A DNA stretch of 5,874 nt from Candidatus Hydrogenedentota bacterium. Its GTDB lineage: Bacteria > Hydrogenedentota > Hydrogenedentia > Hydrogenedentiales > CAITNO01. Both the position numbers and the translations under genes were made by a program. Below are positions 1 to 5,874 of this stretch, piece by piece. The stretch covers positions 1 to 5,874 of the forward strand of contig CAIXUF010000867.1 of NCBI GenBank assembly GCA_903922535.1. The letters are read 5' to 3'. Positions within the stretch are counted from its first letter, which is position 1. Each line of letters starts with the position of its first letter. Under the pieces are notes generated by a model. The model saw only the letters and a list, made by a program, of their open reading frames with translations. It was not told the DNA's origin and searched no databases.

Positions 1-21
1 ATATCAAACACAAAATAGGGC

Positions 22-50
22 TTGACAAAACGCGTCTCATGTGGTAAAAG
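22..50 (+). promoter_or_regulatory. Candidate sigma70-type promoter with extended -10
   Basis: A perfect TTGACA -35 hexamer (22-27) is followed by a 17-bp spacer and TAAAAG at 45-50, which matches 4 of 6 TATAAT positions. A TG at 42-43, one base before the -10, gives an extended -10 element that would compensate for the imperfect hexamer. Bases 1-17 are A/T-rich and sit where an UP element would lie. Transcription would start near 57 and leave an untranslated leader of about 100 nt. The AT-rich patch stands out against the GC-rich gene downstream. The elements are read directly from the sequence; promoter activity is inferred. Confidence 0.6.
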
Positions 51-106
51 AGATCCAGTTGCGTTGCCCGGCTCTGCTGGTAACACGTAGAGGGTGCCGG
101 GTGACG

Positions 107-136
107 ATGTGTGAACGCCGGGCCAACCGGAGTTGA
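107..136 (+). CDS. Possible 9-residue upstream leader ORF
   Basis: An ATG at 107 opens a short frame reading MCERRANRS and ending at TGA 134-136, twenty bases before the main start codon. The nearest purine-rich stretch (AGAGGG, 89-94) lies 12 bases upstream, a longer than ideal spacing, so translation would be weak. The peptide has three Arg in nine residues and no amino-acid run typical of a classical attenuator. The ORF covers the 117-123 stem arm and stops exactly before the 137-144 arm, so ribosome passage could influence leader folding. It may equally be a chance ORF. Confidence 0.15.
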   Translation: MCERRANRS

Positions 137-142
137 CCGGGC

Positions 143-148
143 AAGGGG
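143..148 (+). promoter_or_regulatory. Ribosome binding site deciding the start at 157
   Basis: AAGGGG lies eight bases ahead of ATG 157, a good Shine-Dalgarno match with normal spacing. It favours this ATG over the in-frame TTG at 133, which would have the site inside its own coding sequence. Frame 1 has stops at 88-90 and 112-114, so the gene cannot begin further upstream than 115. The protein from 157 begins with a well-formed signal peptide, which supports the choice independently. Confidence 0.7.
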
Positions 149-156
149 ATTCGGGA

Positions 157-273
157 ATGCTCATTTACTCGCGTCACAGAACCGTCTATCGTTTTGTTTG
201 TGCCCTTACGCTGGTTTTGGTGCTTCCCGCATGGATTCAGTTGGGACAACTGCTGAGTCCCGCCGCCTGGGCG
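157..273 (+). other. Sec-type signal peptide (residues 1-39)
   Basis: The N-terminus has a basic region (four Arg and His among residues 6-12), then a hydrophobic core FVCALTLVLVLP (13-24) continuing through WIQLGQLL, and ends in SPAAWAAAS with an Ala-Trp-Ala motif suited to signal peptidase I cleavage after residue 39. No lipobox Cys follows, so it is not a lipoprotein signal: Cys15 lies mid-core and is not followed by a cleavage context. At 39 residues it is long but acceptable. It places the TPR, C39 and RHS regions outside the cytoplasm. No Tat twin-arginine motif is present. Confidence 0.8.
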
Positions 274-3200
274 GCCGCGTCGCCGCCGCAGGAGCTTTGT
301 CCGCCGTTGACGCTGCTGCCTCAGGAGGCGCTTGACCTGTTGCGCGGCGGTCCCGCCGCCAACGCTCCAGCGCCGCCCGCGTCCAAACTGCCCGATGGCA
401 AAATCCTCCTCGCCCGCCTGTCGGAGGATCAGACATCGGCCTCCGGGAACGGGGTTGGCGCTTTGATGAACTCGGCACAGTCCGCGTGCGACAGGGGCCA
501 GACGCGTGACGCCGTGTTCTCCTATTTGGACGTGCTCAACCGCTATCCCGATTCCTTCGAGGCGCATGCCGCGCTGGGCGGATTCGTGGGCGCTTTCGCC
601 TCACAGTCCGGCGCGGACATGGCCTCGACCGCCCCGGAGGTGATTTCCATCGCCGCCACGGCAACCGCGCCCGTGCGCAAAGCCGCGTGCCTGGCGCTCC
701 TGGCGCAACTGCGGGCGGGCGCCGACGCGGCCGTTCAACTCGCCGACACCGCCGCCGCCGGTCTGGCCGCGTTCCCCAATGCGCCCGAAGCCTACGACCT
801 GCCCGAACTGGTGCAGGCGGCGGCCCTGCCCGACACGCAGGAACGCCTGAAAGCCGTTGTGAACGCACAGCCGGGCACGCTGGCCGCGTGGCGGAGCAGC
901 ATGATTCTGAACGGCACGGAACCGGCGTTGGATGAACTCACGAGTGCGGACGCGCGCCATGGCCTGGCAAAGGCGTACAGTGACCGCGCCAAGGGCTATG
1001 TGCAGTGCGATGACAGAGAGGCAATGCGGCGCAGGGTGGTTGAGGTGGGCCACCGCAGTGTTTGGGATTTTCCGGGCGATGCGGCCCAGGCGCGCATCGT
1101 GCCGCTCATGCATGACGCCTTGCGCGAACTGCCCTACGCGGAGCGCGGCACGATTGACGGGCAGCTTTCCCAGGAGGCGGCATTGGTAGCTCCGTCCATT
1201 GGCGCGTGGATGGTGCGCAACCTCCTGCGTGACGAGTCGATACAGCGGGACCGGGCCTGGGGCGACTCTGGTTGGCACGGAATCAACGCGATGGACATGG
1301 CGGTGCATGGCAATGTGGACGCCGCCCTGGGCGGCGCCGATGTCAACCCGGCCGACAGGGCCCGTGCGGCCTACTATCGCGGCCTGTCCATGTACAGCAT
1401 GGGCTGGGCGCCGGAATCGATTACGGCTTATGACGAGGCGCTTTCCTATCCGTGCAGCGATGTCATCCGCGAATACGCGCAGTATGGCAGGGCCTATGCG
1501 CTGGAGTCCATGGGATGGTATGAGGGGGACGACATCAACACCGCCGTGGAGGCGTACCAGAAACTTCTGGCGGACCACCCGCGCGGTGAATTGGCCGCGG
1601 ACGCCCTGCGGCAAATGGCGATGATTTACTACCGCGGCGGCGACCCGGACGCGGGCAACGGCTTTGCGGAACGGATTGTGGGTGAGTTTCCGGCCAGTTC
1701 CGTGGCAAAGTACGCGCAAAAGATGCTTGACGAGGTGAGCGGCGCGGGCTCGACGGCCGTCGCGAGGAGGAGCGCCCCGCCGGACGCACCCCAGCAGGTG
1801 TGCGGCCCGGTCGCGCTGGGCAAACTGCTTGCCGGGCGCGGTGTGGACGCCACCGTTGAGGACCTGGCGCAACTGGCGGGAACCGACGGCTCCGGCACCA
1901 GCATGTCCGGCCTGATCAGGGCGGCGCAAGCCAAGGGAGTCAGACTGACCGGCGTGCAGGTGACGCGCGGCCACGAGGTCAGCCCGCCCTTCATTGCCTA
2001 TGTGAACGGAAACCACTTTGTGTTAGTGCGCGAGAAAGGCGAGAAGGGCTATCTGGTCGATGACATTGACGGCATTCCGAACTGGCAGGATGAGGCGGTG
2101 CTGCGGTTCACCTGGGATGGCAGGGCATTGGTCGCTTCGGAGGAGCGGCAGGTCGCCCAACTGCTGGACCCGGCCCGGCTGGAGACGGCCCGGGGCGGCG
2201 ATTCCACCCCCAATTGCAATGACTTCGAATGCGCCAACGGCAAAACACCCTGCACCAACGGTTGCACCTGCGGCCGCAGGCCGCCCCGGCCTCCCTGCGG
2301 TCCGGGTGGCGGCGATGTTGGCGGCGATGTTGGCGGCGGTGTCGGCGGCACCGGCCTGCCGCCGGGCATGGAATCGTTCGCTTCCACCGGGGGCGGCAGG
2401 TCTGGCGGCGGCGGTGGTGCGTGTTCCAGCCCCTCGGCGTCCGGCGCAGGCAATCCGGACGGGCCCATCCATACGCTTGGAAATGCGGTCAACGGCTACA
2501 ATCCGCAGTTTCTGCTGTATCAGGGCTCTTTTACCGCCAGCGACACGGATTTTAATGTGCCCGTGCTCGGCGGAATGCGTTTGGATTTTTCCCGCACCCT
2601 TTCGACCCCCTTCGGTTACGTGCACAGTCCGAACACCAAGTGGTACGGCAGCACCCTTACGGACCTGACCTACCGGGACAATATTGGTGAAAGCTGGAGC
2701 CACAACTGGAATCTCTACCTCAGGGTATCTCAGCAGTACGGCTTTGTGCAGTTCCATGACGCCCAAGGCAACATGACCACCTACACCCGCCATTGCGAAC
2801 TGCAAAACGGCACGTGCACCGCGGTTGTCGAGCCGAACGCCAACTGGTGCATTTGTGACGGCGCCGACAGTTTTCCGGCGAACACGAATGAAGACTACTA
2901 TGTGCGCAATATTCCGCCCCAGTATGAGTTGCACGGCAATGCATACAAGGGCACCACATGGGAGCAGGGCATCGTCATGACCCGCCTGGTAAACGCGCAG
3001 GCGGGGCAGTTGGGCTGGAAAATGCGCATGCCCGACGGCACCGAATACGGTTTTGCGAAGGAAACCGCATGGGGCGAGCAGTATGCCCGGCTCATGTACG
3101 TGCAAAACCGTTCGGGCGCGCAGGTGACCCTCAGCTATGACACCTACGGCCGGCTGTCGCGCGTGGACGCACCCAGCGGCGACGGCCGGTATTTGCTGTT

Positions 3201-5874
3201 CGGATACACCGGCGCCGCGAACCGGATCGCCAGCATTGCCCTGAAGTCGGGAAGCACTGTCGTGAGGATTGTGTATTACTACTATGACGCAAACGACAAC
3301 CTGATCTACGTGAACAGGGACAATGACGGCTACACCTACAACGACCCCGGTTACGGGTACTACAGCGACCCCAACTACCCGGGCTCCTTCATGCTGGCGG
3401 GCAGCACCAACGGTGACGGCGTCTGGTCAAGCATAAGCTACACCTGGGGGCCGTGGCAGAACTGGGGAGACCAGCCAATGTCCGTCACGGTCACCAAGGC
3501 GGGGATACAGAAGACAACTTTTGCCCGCAGCACCAGCGTGCTCGCCACAACAGTCACCAATTACGACGCAAACAATACGGCCGTGTCCAAGGTATGCTAC
3601 ACGGGGGACTGGGACGGAATCAGCACGAGCACGGCCGATTTCTATCCCGATCCCGCGAATGTTTTATCCTACCAACGGTGGTATTACCATTACGACGCCG
3701 ATCACTTCCTGACAAGCGTGGACCGCCCGACGGACAACAGCGGCGGCTATACCCCGTACGTGTCCTACACCTACAACGGCCAGGGCTGCGTGGCCTCGGT
3801 CACCGGCTATGGGCCGAACGGCAACAGCCTGGTGAATTCGTGGACCTATGACAGCGCCACAGGGCTGCTGCCGGTGACCATGACCGATCCAGCCGGACTG
3901 GTGACGCACTATTCCTATGACACCTGCGGCCGCGTGACGCAGGTGACGCACCCGTCGCTGGGCGCGAACGGCTACCAGTACACCTACACCGCGGCCGGGC
4001 AGATTTACACGGTCACGGACCCGTACAACAGGACGACCACCTACGGCTATGACAGCCACGGAAACGTCACCGGCATCACCGACCCGCTCACCAACACCAC
4101 GGCCATGGCCTATGACAATGAGGGCCGCGTCACCCTGCGCACCGACGCGCTGGGCAAGAGCACCCACTACACCTACATCGCCCAGGGCTGCAGTTGCGGG
4201 GGAGTGGGGCAAATAGACACGATCACCGACGCACTGAACAACGTCACCCGTTTCCAGTACAATGATGCGGGCAAGGTCACCAAGGTGACCGATCCGGCAC
4301 TGATGGAAACCGACTACGCATACGACGACATGGAGCGGCTGATCAGCATCACCGCGTCTTCGGGCTCGGCCAACACGACCGCCTTCTCCTATAACACGCT
4401 TGGACAGATGACCTCGACCACCGACATGGGCAACCACACGACCACCATAACCTATGACCACATGGGGCGGGTCCTCTCCCGGACCGACCCCGTGGGCACG
4501 GTGTCCTGCACCTACGACACCATGGGAAACAAGACCAGTGTGACCGATGAGCGGCTCAAGGCGACCCACTATTCCTACCTCGGCACGGGATGGCTCGACT
4601 GCACCACCGACCCGCTTAACAAGTATGTCAGGAACTTCTACGACAATGCGGGCCGGCTCATCAAGACCGGCGCGAACAGCGCGGGAACCGCGGACCCGAC
4701 GGAATACACCTACAACGCCACCACGGGCCTGCTCAGCAAGACCCGCTACTGGACCGGCGCCAGCTACTATGACGCCGATTACAGCTACGACGCCGCGGCG
4801 CGCCTGACCAAGACGGCAGACTGGGTGAACGGCACCATCGGGATTCAGAACACCTACGACGACGACGGACGGCTCGCCACGCAGAAGGACTATTCCGCCG
4901 CGAAGACGCTGACCTACACCTATGACGCGGCGGGGCACATCGCCACCATGACGGACCAGAACGGACAGTTGACCACCTATACCTACACCGACACGGGACA
5001 GTTGGACACCATCACCGCGCCGGGCGGCAGGGTGTGGAACTTCGACTACAACAGCCTGGGCCAGAAGACGCAGTACACCCACCCGAACGGCACCCGGACG
5101 GAGTACGGCTATGACACGCGGCACCGGCTCACGTCCATCATGCACAAGGACGCGTCGAACAACACCGTGCTCGACTCGTTCACGTTCACGCTGGACGTGG
5201 AGGGCAACATCACGCAGGTGCTTAACGCCGACGGCACCAAGTGGGGGTACACTTATGACGCGCGGCACCGGGTGACGCTCGGCAGCCTGACGGACAGTAA
5301 CAACAACGTCCTGCGGCTCTACGGCTACAGCTACGACGCGGCGAACAACCTGGCGGGAAAGGCGCGCGCCATCGTGTCGCCCTTCAGCTACAATTCGTGG
5401 GTGTATGGCTATGACAACGCGAACGAGCAGACGAGCGTCACGCTGAACGGCGGCACGCCGGAGACGCGGACCTATGACGACTGGGGGCGCATGGCCACGC
5501 GCGCGCAGGGCACCTATTCGGCCACCTTTGGCTACCGCTACGGCGGCAAACTCTACAGTTACGCCACGAATTTCGGCGGTGAGTCGCCCGAAACGCTGCA
5601 ATACCGCGGCGACGGGCGGCTCTACTCGCGCGCCAGCGGCACCGCCACCAAGGTTTACCGCTATGATCGGGGCTGGAACGCCATTGACGAGGAGGACGGC
5701 TCGGGCAACCTGACAGCAACCAGCGTCTACGCGCCCGGCGCGGCCGTGGGCGAACGCCTGGCTTATGCGTGGGGCACAATTGCGAATGGTGTCATCGCCT
5801 ATGCGTACCATGACCAATTGGGCTCCACGCGGGTCTGGCGCTGGTGGAACAAGAACCTCATCGGCAAGGATGAT
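157..5874 (+). CDS. Giant exported TPR / C39-like peptidase / RHS (YD-repeat) protein, 3' end missing
   Basis: One uninterrupted frame of 1906 codons runs off the window. Domains in order: signal peptide (1-39), TPR-like helices (about 112-145 and 400-528) around an unassigned Ala-rich helical block, C39-like peptidase (about 543-661; Cys549, His620, Asp635/636), Cys- then Gly-rich linker (685-765), a beta-rich pre-YD region with the marker ESWSHNW (845-851), about 30 YD repeats (989-1880), and the start of the RHS-associated core (YHDQLGSTRVW from 1884). In known RHS proteins the YD repeats wrap into a hollow beta shell, and the core closes it before a variable C-terminal effector. Here the effector would lie outside the window, so toxin activity cannot be claimed. 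The signal peptide implies action outside the cytoplasm. No frameshift or internal stop was found on reading every codon. The RHS assignment is very secure, the C39-like assignment good, and the biological role unknown; an adhesion or wall-associated role like that of WapA-type proteins is an alternative to an antibacterial toxin. Confidence 0.95.
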   Translation, partial: MLIYSRHRTVYRFVCALTLVLVLPAWIQLGQLLSPAAWAAASPPQELCPPLTLLPQEALDLLRGGPAANAPAPPASKLPDGKILLARLSEDQTSASGNGVGALMNSAQSACDRGQTRDAVFSYLDVLNRYPDSFEAHAALGGFVGAFASQSGADMASTAPEVISIAATATAPVRKAACLALLAQLRAGADAAVQLADTAAAGLAAFPNAPEAYDLPELVQAAALPDTQERLKAVVNAQPGTLAAWRSSMILNGTEPALDELTSADARHGLAKAYSDRAKGYVQCDDREAMRRRVVEVGHRSVWDFPGDAAQARIVPLMHDALRELPYAERGTIDGQLSQEAALVAPSIGAWMVRNLLRDESIQRDRAWGDSGWHGINAMDMAVHGNVDAALGGADVNPADRARAAYYRGLSMYSMGWAPESITAYDEALSYPCSDVIREYAQYGRAYALESMGWYEGDDINTAVEAYQKLLADHPRGELAADALRQMAMIYYRGGDPDAGNGFAERIVGEFPASSVAKYAQKMLDEVSGAGSTAVARRSAPPDAPQQVCGPVALGKLLAGRGVDATVEDLAQLAGTDGSGTSMSGLIRAAQAKGVRLTGVQVTRGHEVSPPFIAYVNGNHFVLVREKGEKGYLVDDIDGIPNWQDEAVLRFTWDGRALVASEERQVAQLLDPARLETARGGDSTPNCNDFECANGKTPCTNGCTCGRRPPRPPCGPGGGDVGGDVGGGVGGTGLPPGMESFASTGGGRSGGGGGACSSPSASGAGNPDGPIHTLGNAVNGYNPQFLLYQGSFTASDTDFNVPVLGGMRLDFSRTLSTPFGYVHSPNTKWYGSTLTDLTYRDNIGESWSHNWNLYLRVSQQYGFVQFHDAQGNMTTYTRHCELQNGTCTAVVEPNANWCICDGADSFPANTNEDYYVRNIPPQYELHGNAYKGTTWEQGIVMTRLVNAQAGQLGWKMRMPDGTEYGFAKETAWGEQYARLMYVQNRSGAQVTLSYDTYGRLSRVDAPSGDGRYLLFGYTGAANRIASIALKSGSTVVRIVYYYYDANDNLIYVNRDNDGYTYNDPGYGYYSDPNYPGSFMLAGSTNGDGVWSSISYTWGPWQNWGDQPMSVTVTKAGIQKTTFARSTSVLATTVTNYDANNTAVSKVCYTGDWDGISTSTADFYPDPANVLSYQRWYYHYDADHFLTSVDRPTDNSGGYTPYVSYTYNGQGCVASVTGYGPNGNSLVNSWTYDSATGLLPVTMTDPAGLVTHYSYDTCGRVTQVTHPSLGANGYQYTYTAAGQIYTVTDPYNRTTTYGYDSHGNVTGITDPLTNTTAMAYDNEGRVTLRTDALGKSTHYTYIAQGCSCGGVGQIDTITDALNNVTRFQYNDAGKVTKVTDPALMETDYAYDDMERLISITASSGSANTTAFSYNTLGQMTSTTDMGNHTTTITYDHMGRVLSRTDPVGTVSCTYDTMGNKTSVTDERLKATHYSYLGTGWLDCTTDPLNKYVRNFYDNAGRLIKTGANSAGTADPTEYTYNATTGLLSKTRYWTGASYYDADYSYDAAARLTKTADWVNGTIGIQNTYDDDGRLATQKDYSAAKTLTYTYDAAGHIATMTDQNGQLTTYTYTDTGQLDTITAPGGRVWNFDYNSLGQKTQYTHPNGTRTEYGYDTRHRLTSIMHKDASNNTVLDSFTFTLDVEGNITQVLNADGTKWGYTYDARHRVTLGSLTDSNNNVLRLYGYSYDAANNLAGKARAIVSPFSYNSWVYGYDNANEQTSVTLNGGTPETRTYDDWGRMATRAQGTYSATFGYRYGGKLYSYATNFGGESPETLQYRGDGRLYSRASGTATKVYRYDRGWNAIDEEDGSGNLTATSVYAPGAAVGERLAYAWGTIANGVIAYAYHDQLGSTRVWRWWNKNLIGKDD
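1354..1740 (+). other. TPR-like helical repeats (residues 400-528)
   Basis: Three consecutive helix pairs with TPR character are visible: RAAYYRGLSMYSMGWAPESI followed by AYDEALSYP; YAQYGRAYALESMGWYEG followed by AVEAYQKLLADHP; and ALRQMAMIYYRGGDPDAG followed by AERIVGEFP. The G/A-Y-F/L-P spacing is that of TPR units in YbgF-like and BamD-like proteins, which mediate protein contacts in the envelope. A related isolated unit lies at residues 112-145 (DAVFSYLDVLNRYPDSFEAH). The region immediately precedes the C39-like domain and may present substrate or a partner to it (inference). Confidence 0.65.
1783..2139 (+). other. Peptidase C39-like domain (residues 543-661)
   Basis: The segment CGPVALGKLLAGRG starting at Cys549 matches the nucleophile helix of C39 (papain-fold, bacteriocin-processing) peptidases. 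It is followed by the usual GTSMSGLIRAAQAKGVRLTG stretch, the histidine strand PPFIAYVNGNHFVLV (His620), a YLVDD turn with Asp635/636, and the closing VLRFTWDGRALV, which resembles the family's F-x-x-W-x-G-x-A-L ending. The order and spacing of Cys, His and Asp fit an intact active site. The oxyanion Gln, six residues before Cys in transporter-linked C39 domains, is not in that place (Asp543); Gln546 and Gln547 are nearer. Activity is therefore plausible but unproven. Unlike the cytosolic C39 domains of ABC exporters, this one is predicted to be exported and fused to a potential substrate. Confidence 0.75.
2200..2463 (+). other. Cys-rich then Gly-rich linker (residues 682-769)
   Basis: Between the C39-like domain and the beta-rich RHS part, seven Cys occur in 70 residues: 687, 692, 699, 703, 705, 714 and 756. 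The first five form C-x4-C-x6-C-x3-C-x-C. A PPRPPCGPGGG segment leads into a stretch dominated by Gly, with many Gly-Gly pairs and few charged or large residues. The first half could be a small disulfide knot or metal-binding knuckle; the second half looks like a flexible, unfolded hinge. The boundary of enzyme and shell domains is where a processing site would be expected. The composition is directly seen; the role is inferred. Confidence 0.6.
2308..2352 (+). repeat. In-frame 12-nt tandem repeat in the Gly linker
   Basis: GGCGGCGATGTT occurs twice exactly (2308-2319, 2320-2331), then once with two changes (GGCGGCGGTGTC, 2332-2343), then as a partial GGCGGCACC. It encodes GGDV-GGDV-GGGV-GGT. 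Because the unit is four codons, slippage would change the linker length without breaking the frame. Confidence 0.75.
3121..5796 (+). repeat. YD/RHS repeat array (about 30 units)
   Basis: From residue 989 (LSYDTYGRLSRVD) to about 1880 the protein repeats a Y-x-Y-D-x-x-G-R-hydrophobic-x-x-hydrophobic-x-x-P/N-x-G pattern. In 4048-4639 the second Tyr of each unit falls at 4048, 4111, 4174, 4258, 4321, 4390, 4453, 4513, 4576 and 4639, a step of 60-69 bases (mostly 63, 21 residues), except for a single 84-base step. Early units (989-1230) are more divergent and carry inserts such as VVRIVYYYYDANDN and YNDPGYGYYSDPNY. Late units run into YRYDRGWNAIDEEDGSGN, the usual approach to the RHS core. The repeats are conserved in protein but not as DNA, so this is not a recent tandem duplication. 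In solved RHS and TcC structures such repeats spiral into a closed beta shell. Confidence 0.9.
5806..5874 (+). other. Start of the RHS-associated core domain, cut by the window edge
   Basis: YHDQLGSTRVWRWWNKNLIG (residues 1884-1903) corresponds to the H-D-x-L-G-S/T-x-R motif that opens the RHS-associated core. In complete family members this is followed by a Y-x-P-F/Y-G strand, a DPxGL-type closing motif and a variable C-terminal domain, none of which fits in the remaining bases. The frame is still open at the last codon, so at least several tens of residues of core and any effector lie beyond 5874. Confidence 0.8.

Larger units (their letters stand above)
51..156 (+). promoter_or_regulatory. 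Structured 5' leader with alternative GC stems
   Basis: This is the probable leader of the giant gene. TTGCCCGG at 64-71 is a perfect 8-base inverted match to CCGGGCAA at 137-144, whose last two bases belong to the Shine-Dalgarno sequence. The same left arm can instead pair with 96-103 (six Watson-Crick pairs plus two G-U) or with GCCGGGC at 117-123 (66-72, seven pairs). A local hairpin is also possible between the CCGG copies at 127-130 and 137-140. The pairings exclude one another, the layout expected of an RNA that toggles ribosome access, but GC-rich DNA gives such matches fairly easily. No known riboswitch class was recognised. Confidence 0.25.

Noticed and set aside
37..567. 176-codon minus-strand frame crossing the promoter and gene start
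   Set aside because: It overlaps the promoter candidate, leader, signal peptide and start of the real gene; its composition is Arg/Gln-rich with no motif.
601..2016. 471-codon open frame on the minus strand
   Set aside because: It is opposite the TPR and C39-like coding region. Its translation is Arg/His/Val-rich with no recognisable motif, and GC-rich codon bias suppresses antisense stops.
2023..3105. 360-codon open frame on the minus strand
   Set aside because: It is opposite the linker and pre-YD region, and its AANIAANIAA-type run is just the reverse reading of the 12-nt Gly repeat. No independent support as a gene.
3453..3851. 132-codon plus-strand frame in another phase
   Set aside because: It is an out-of-phase shadow inside the YD array. 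Its translation is His/Arg/Gln-rich, and the frame-1 reading continues uninterrupted through it.
3664..5817. 717-codon open frame on the minus strand
   Set aside because: It lies fully opposite the YD repeats. Its translation is a low-complexity run of Val, Arg, Gly and Ala with no domain, as expected when ACC/TAC/GAC-rich codons are read in reverse. The plus frame has clear family motifs through the same bases.
1..5874. CRISPR array, tRNA, rRNA, insertion sequence or attachment site
   Set aside because: No direct-repeat/spacer pattern, cloverleaf, rRNA-like segment, terminal inverted repeats or transposase motif was seen. The regular spacing of about 63 bases comes from YD protein repeats whose DNA copies differ.
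5800..5874. Transcription terminator at the end of the window
   Set aside because: The gene is still open at the last base, and no hairpin followed by a T-run is present.

Overview
The window is essentially one gene. A plus-strand reading frame starts at 157 and runs without a stop to the last base (5874), giving 1906 codons with the 3' end missing. It encodes a very large, predicted exported protein of the RHS/YD-repeat class. In order it holds: a Sec-type signal peptide (residues 1-39); an Ala-rich helical region with TPR-like units (about 112-145 and 400-528) around an unassigned block; a peptidase C39-like domain (about 543-661) with a visible Cys549/His620/Asp635-636 set; a Cys-rich then Gly-rich linker (about 685-765); a pre-YD beta region (about 770-985); about 30 YD/RHS repeats (about 989-1880); and the first residues of the RHS-associated core (from about 1884), where the window stops. 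The C-terminal tip, which in polymorphic toxins carries the variable effector, is not visible.

Upstream of the gene, bases 1-156 hold a good sigma70-type promoter candidate (TTGACA, 17-bp spacer, TG-extended -10) and a leader of about 100 nt. The leader contains a possible 9-codon upstream ORF and mutually exclusive GC stems, one of which reaches into the Shine-Dalgarno sequence. Promoter, leader, ribosome site and start codon therefore form a coherent transcription unit with no upstream gene in view.

Organism: the coding region is GC-rich (by eye near 60%) with strong G/C preference at third codon positions, while the promoter is AT-rich. From general knowledge, a signal peptide, TPRs, a C39-like domain and RHS repeats in one chain recall giant proteins from the Planctomycetota/Verrucomicrobiota/Lentisphaerota/Hydrogenedentota range and some other environmental bacteria. 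This placement is an inference, and no taxonomic marker is present.

Likely working model (inference): the protein is exported, the YD repeats fold into a beta-strand shell, and the C39-like domain together with the glycine-rich linker may govern processing between the helical N-terminus and the RHS shell. The minus-strand long frames (601-2016, 2023-3105, 3664-5817) are treated as shadows of this gene.
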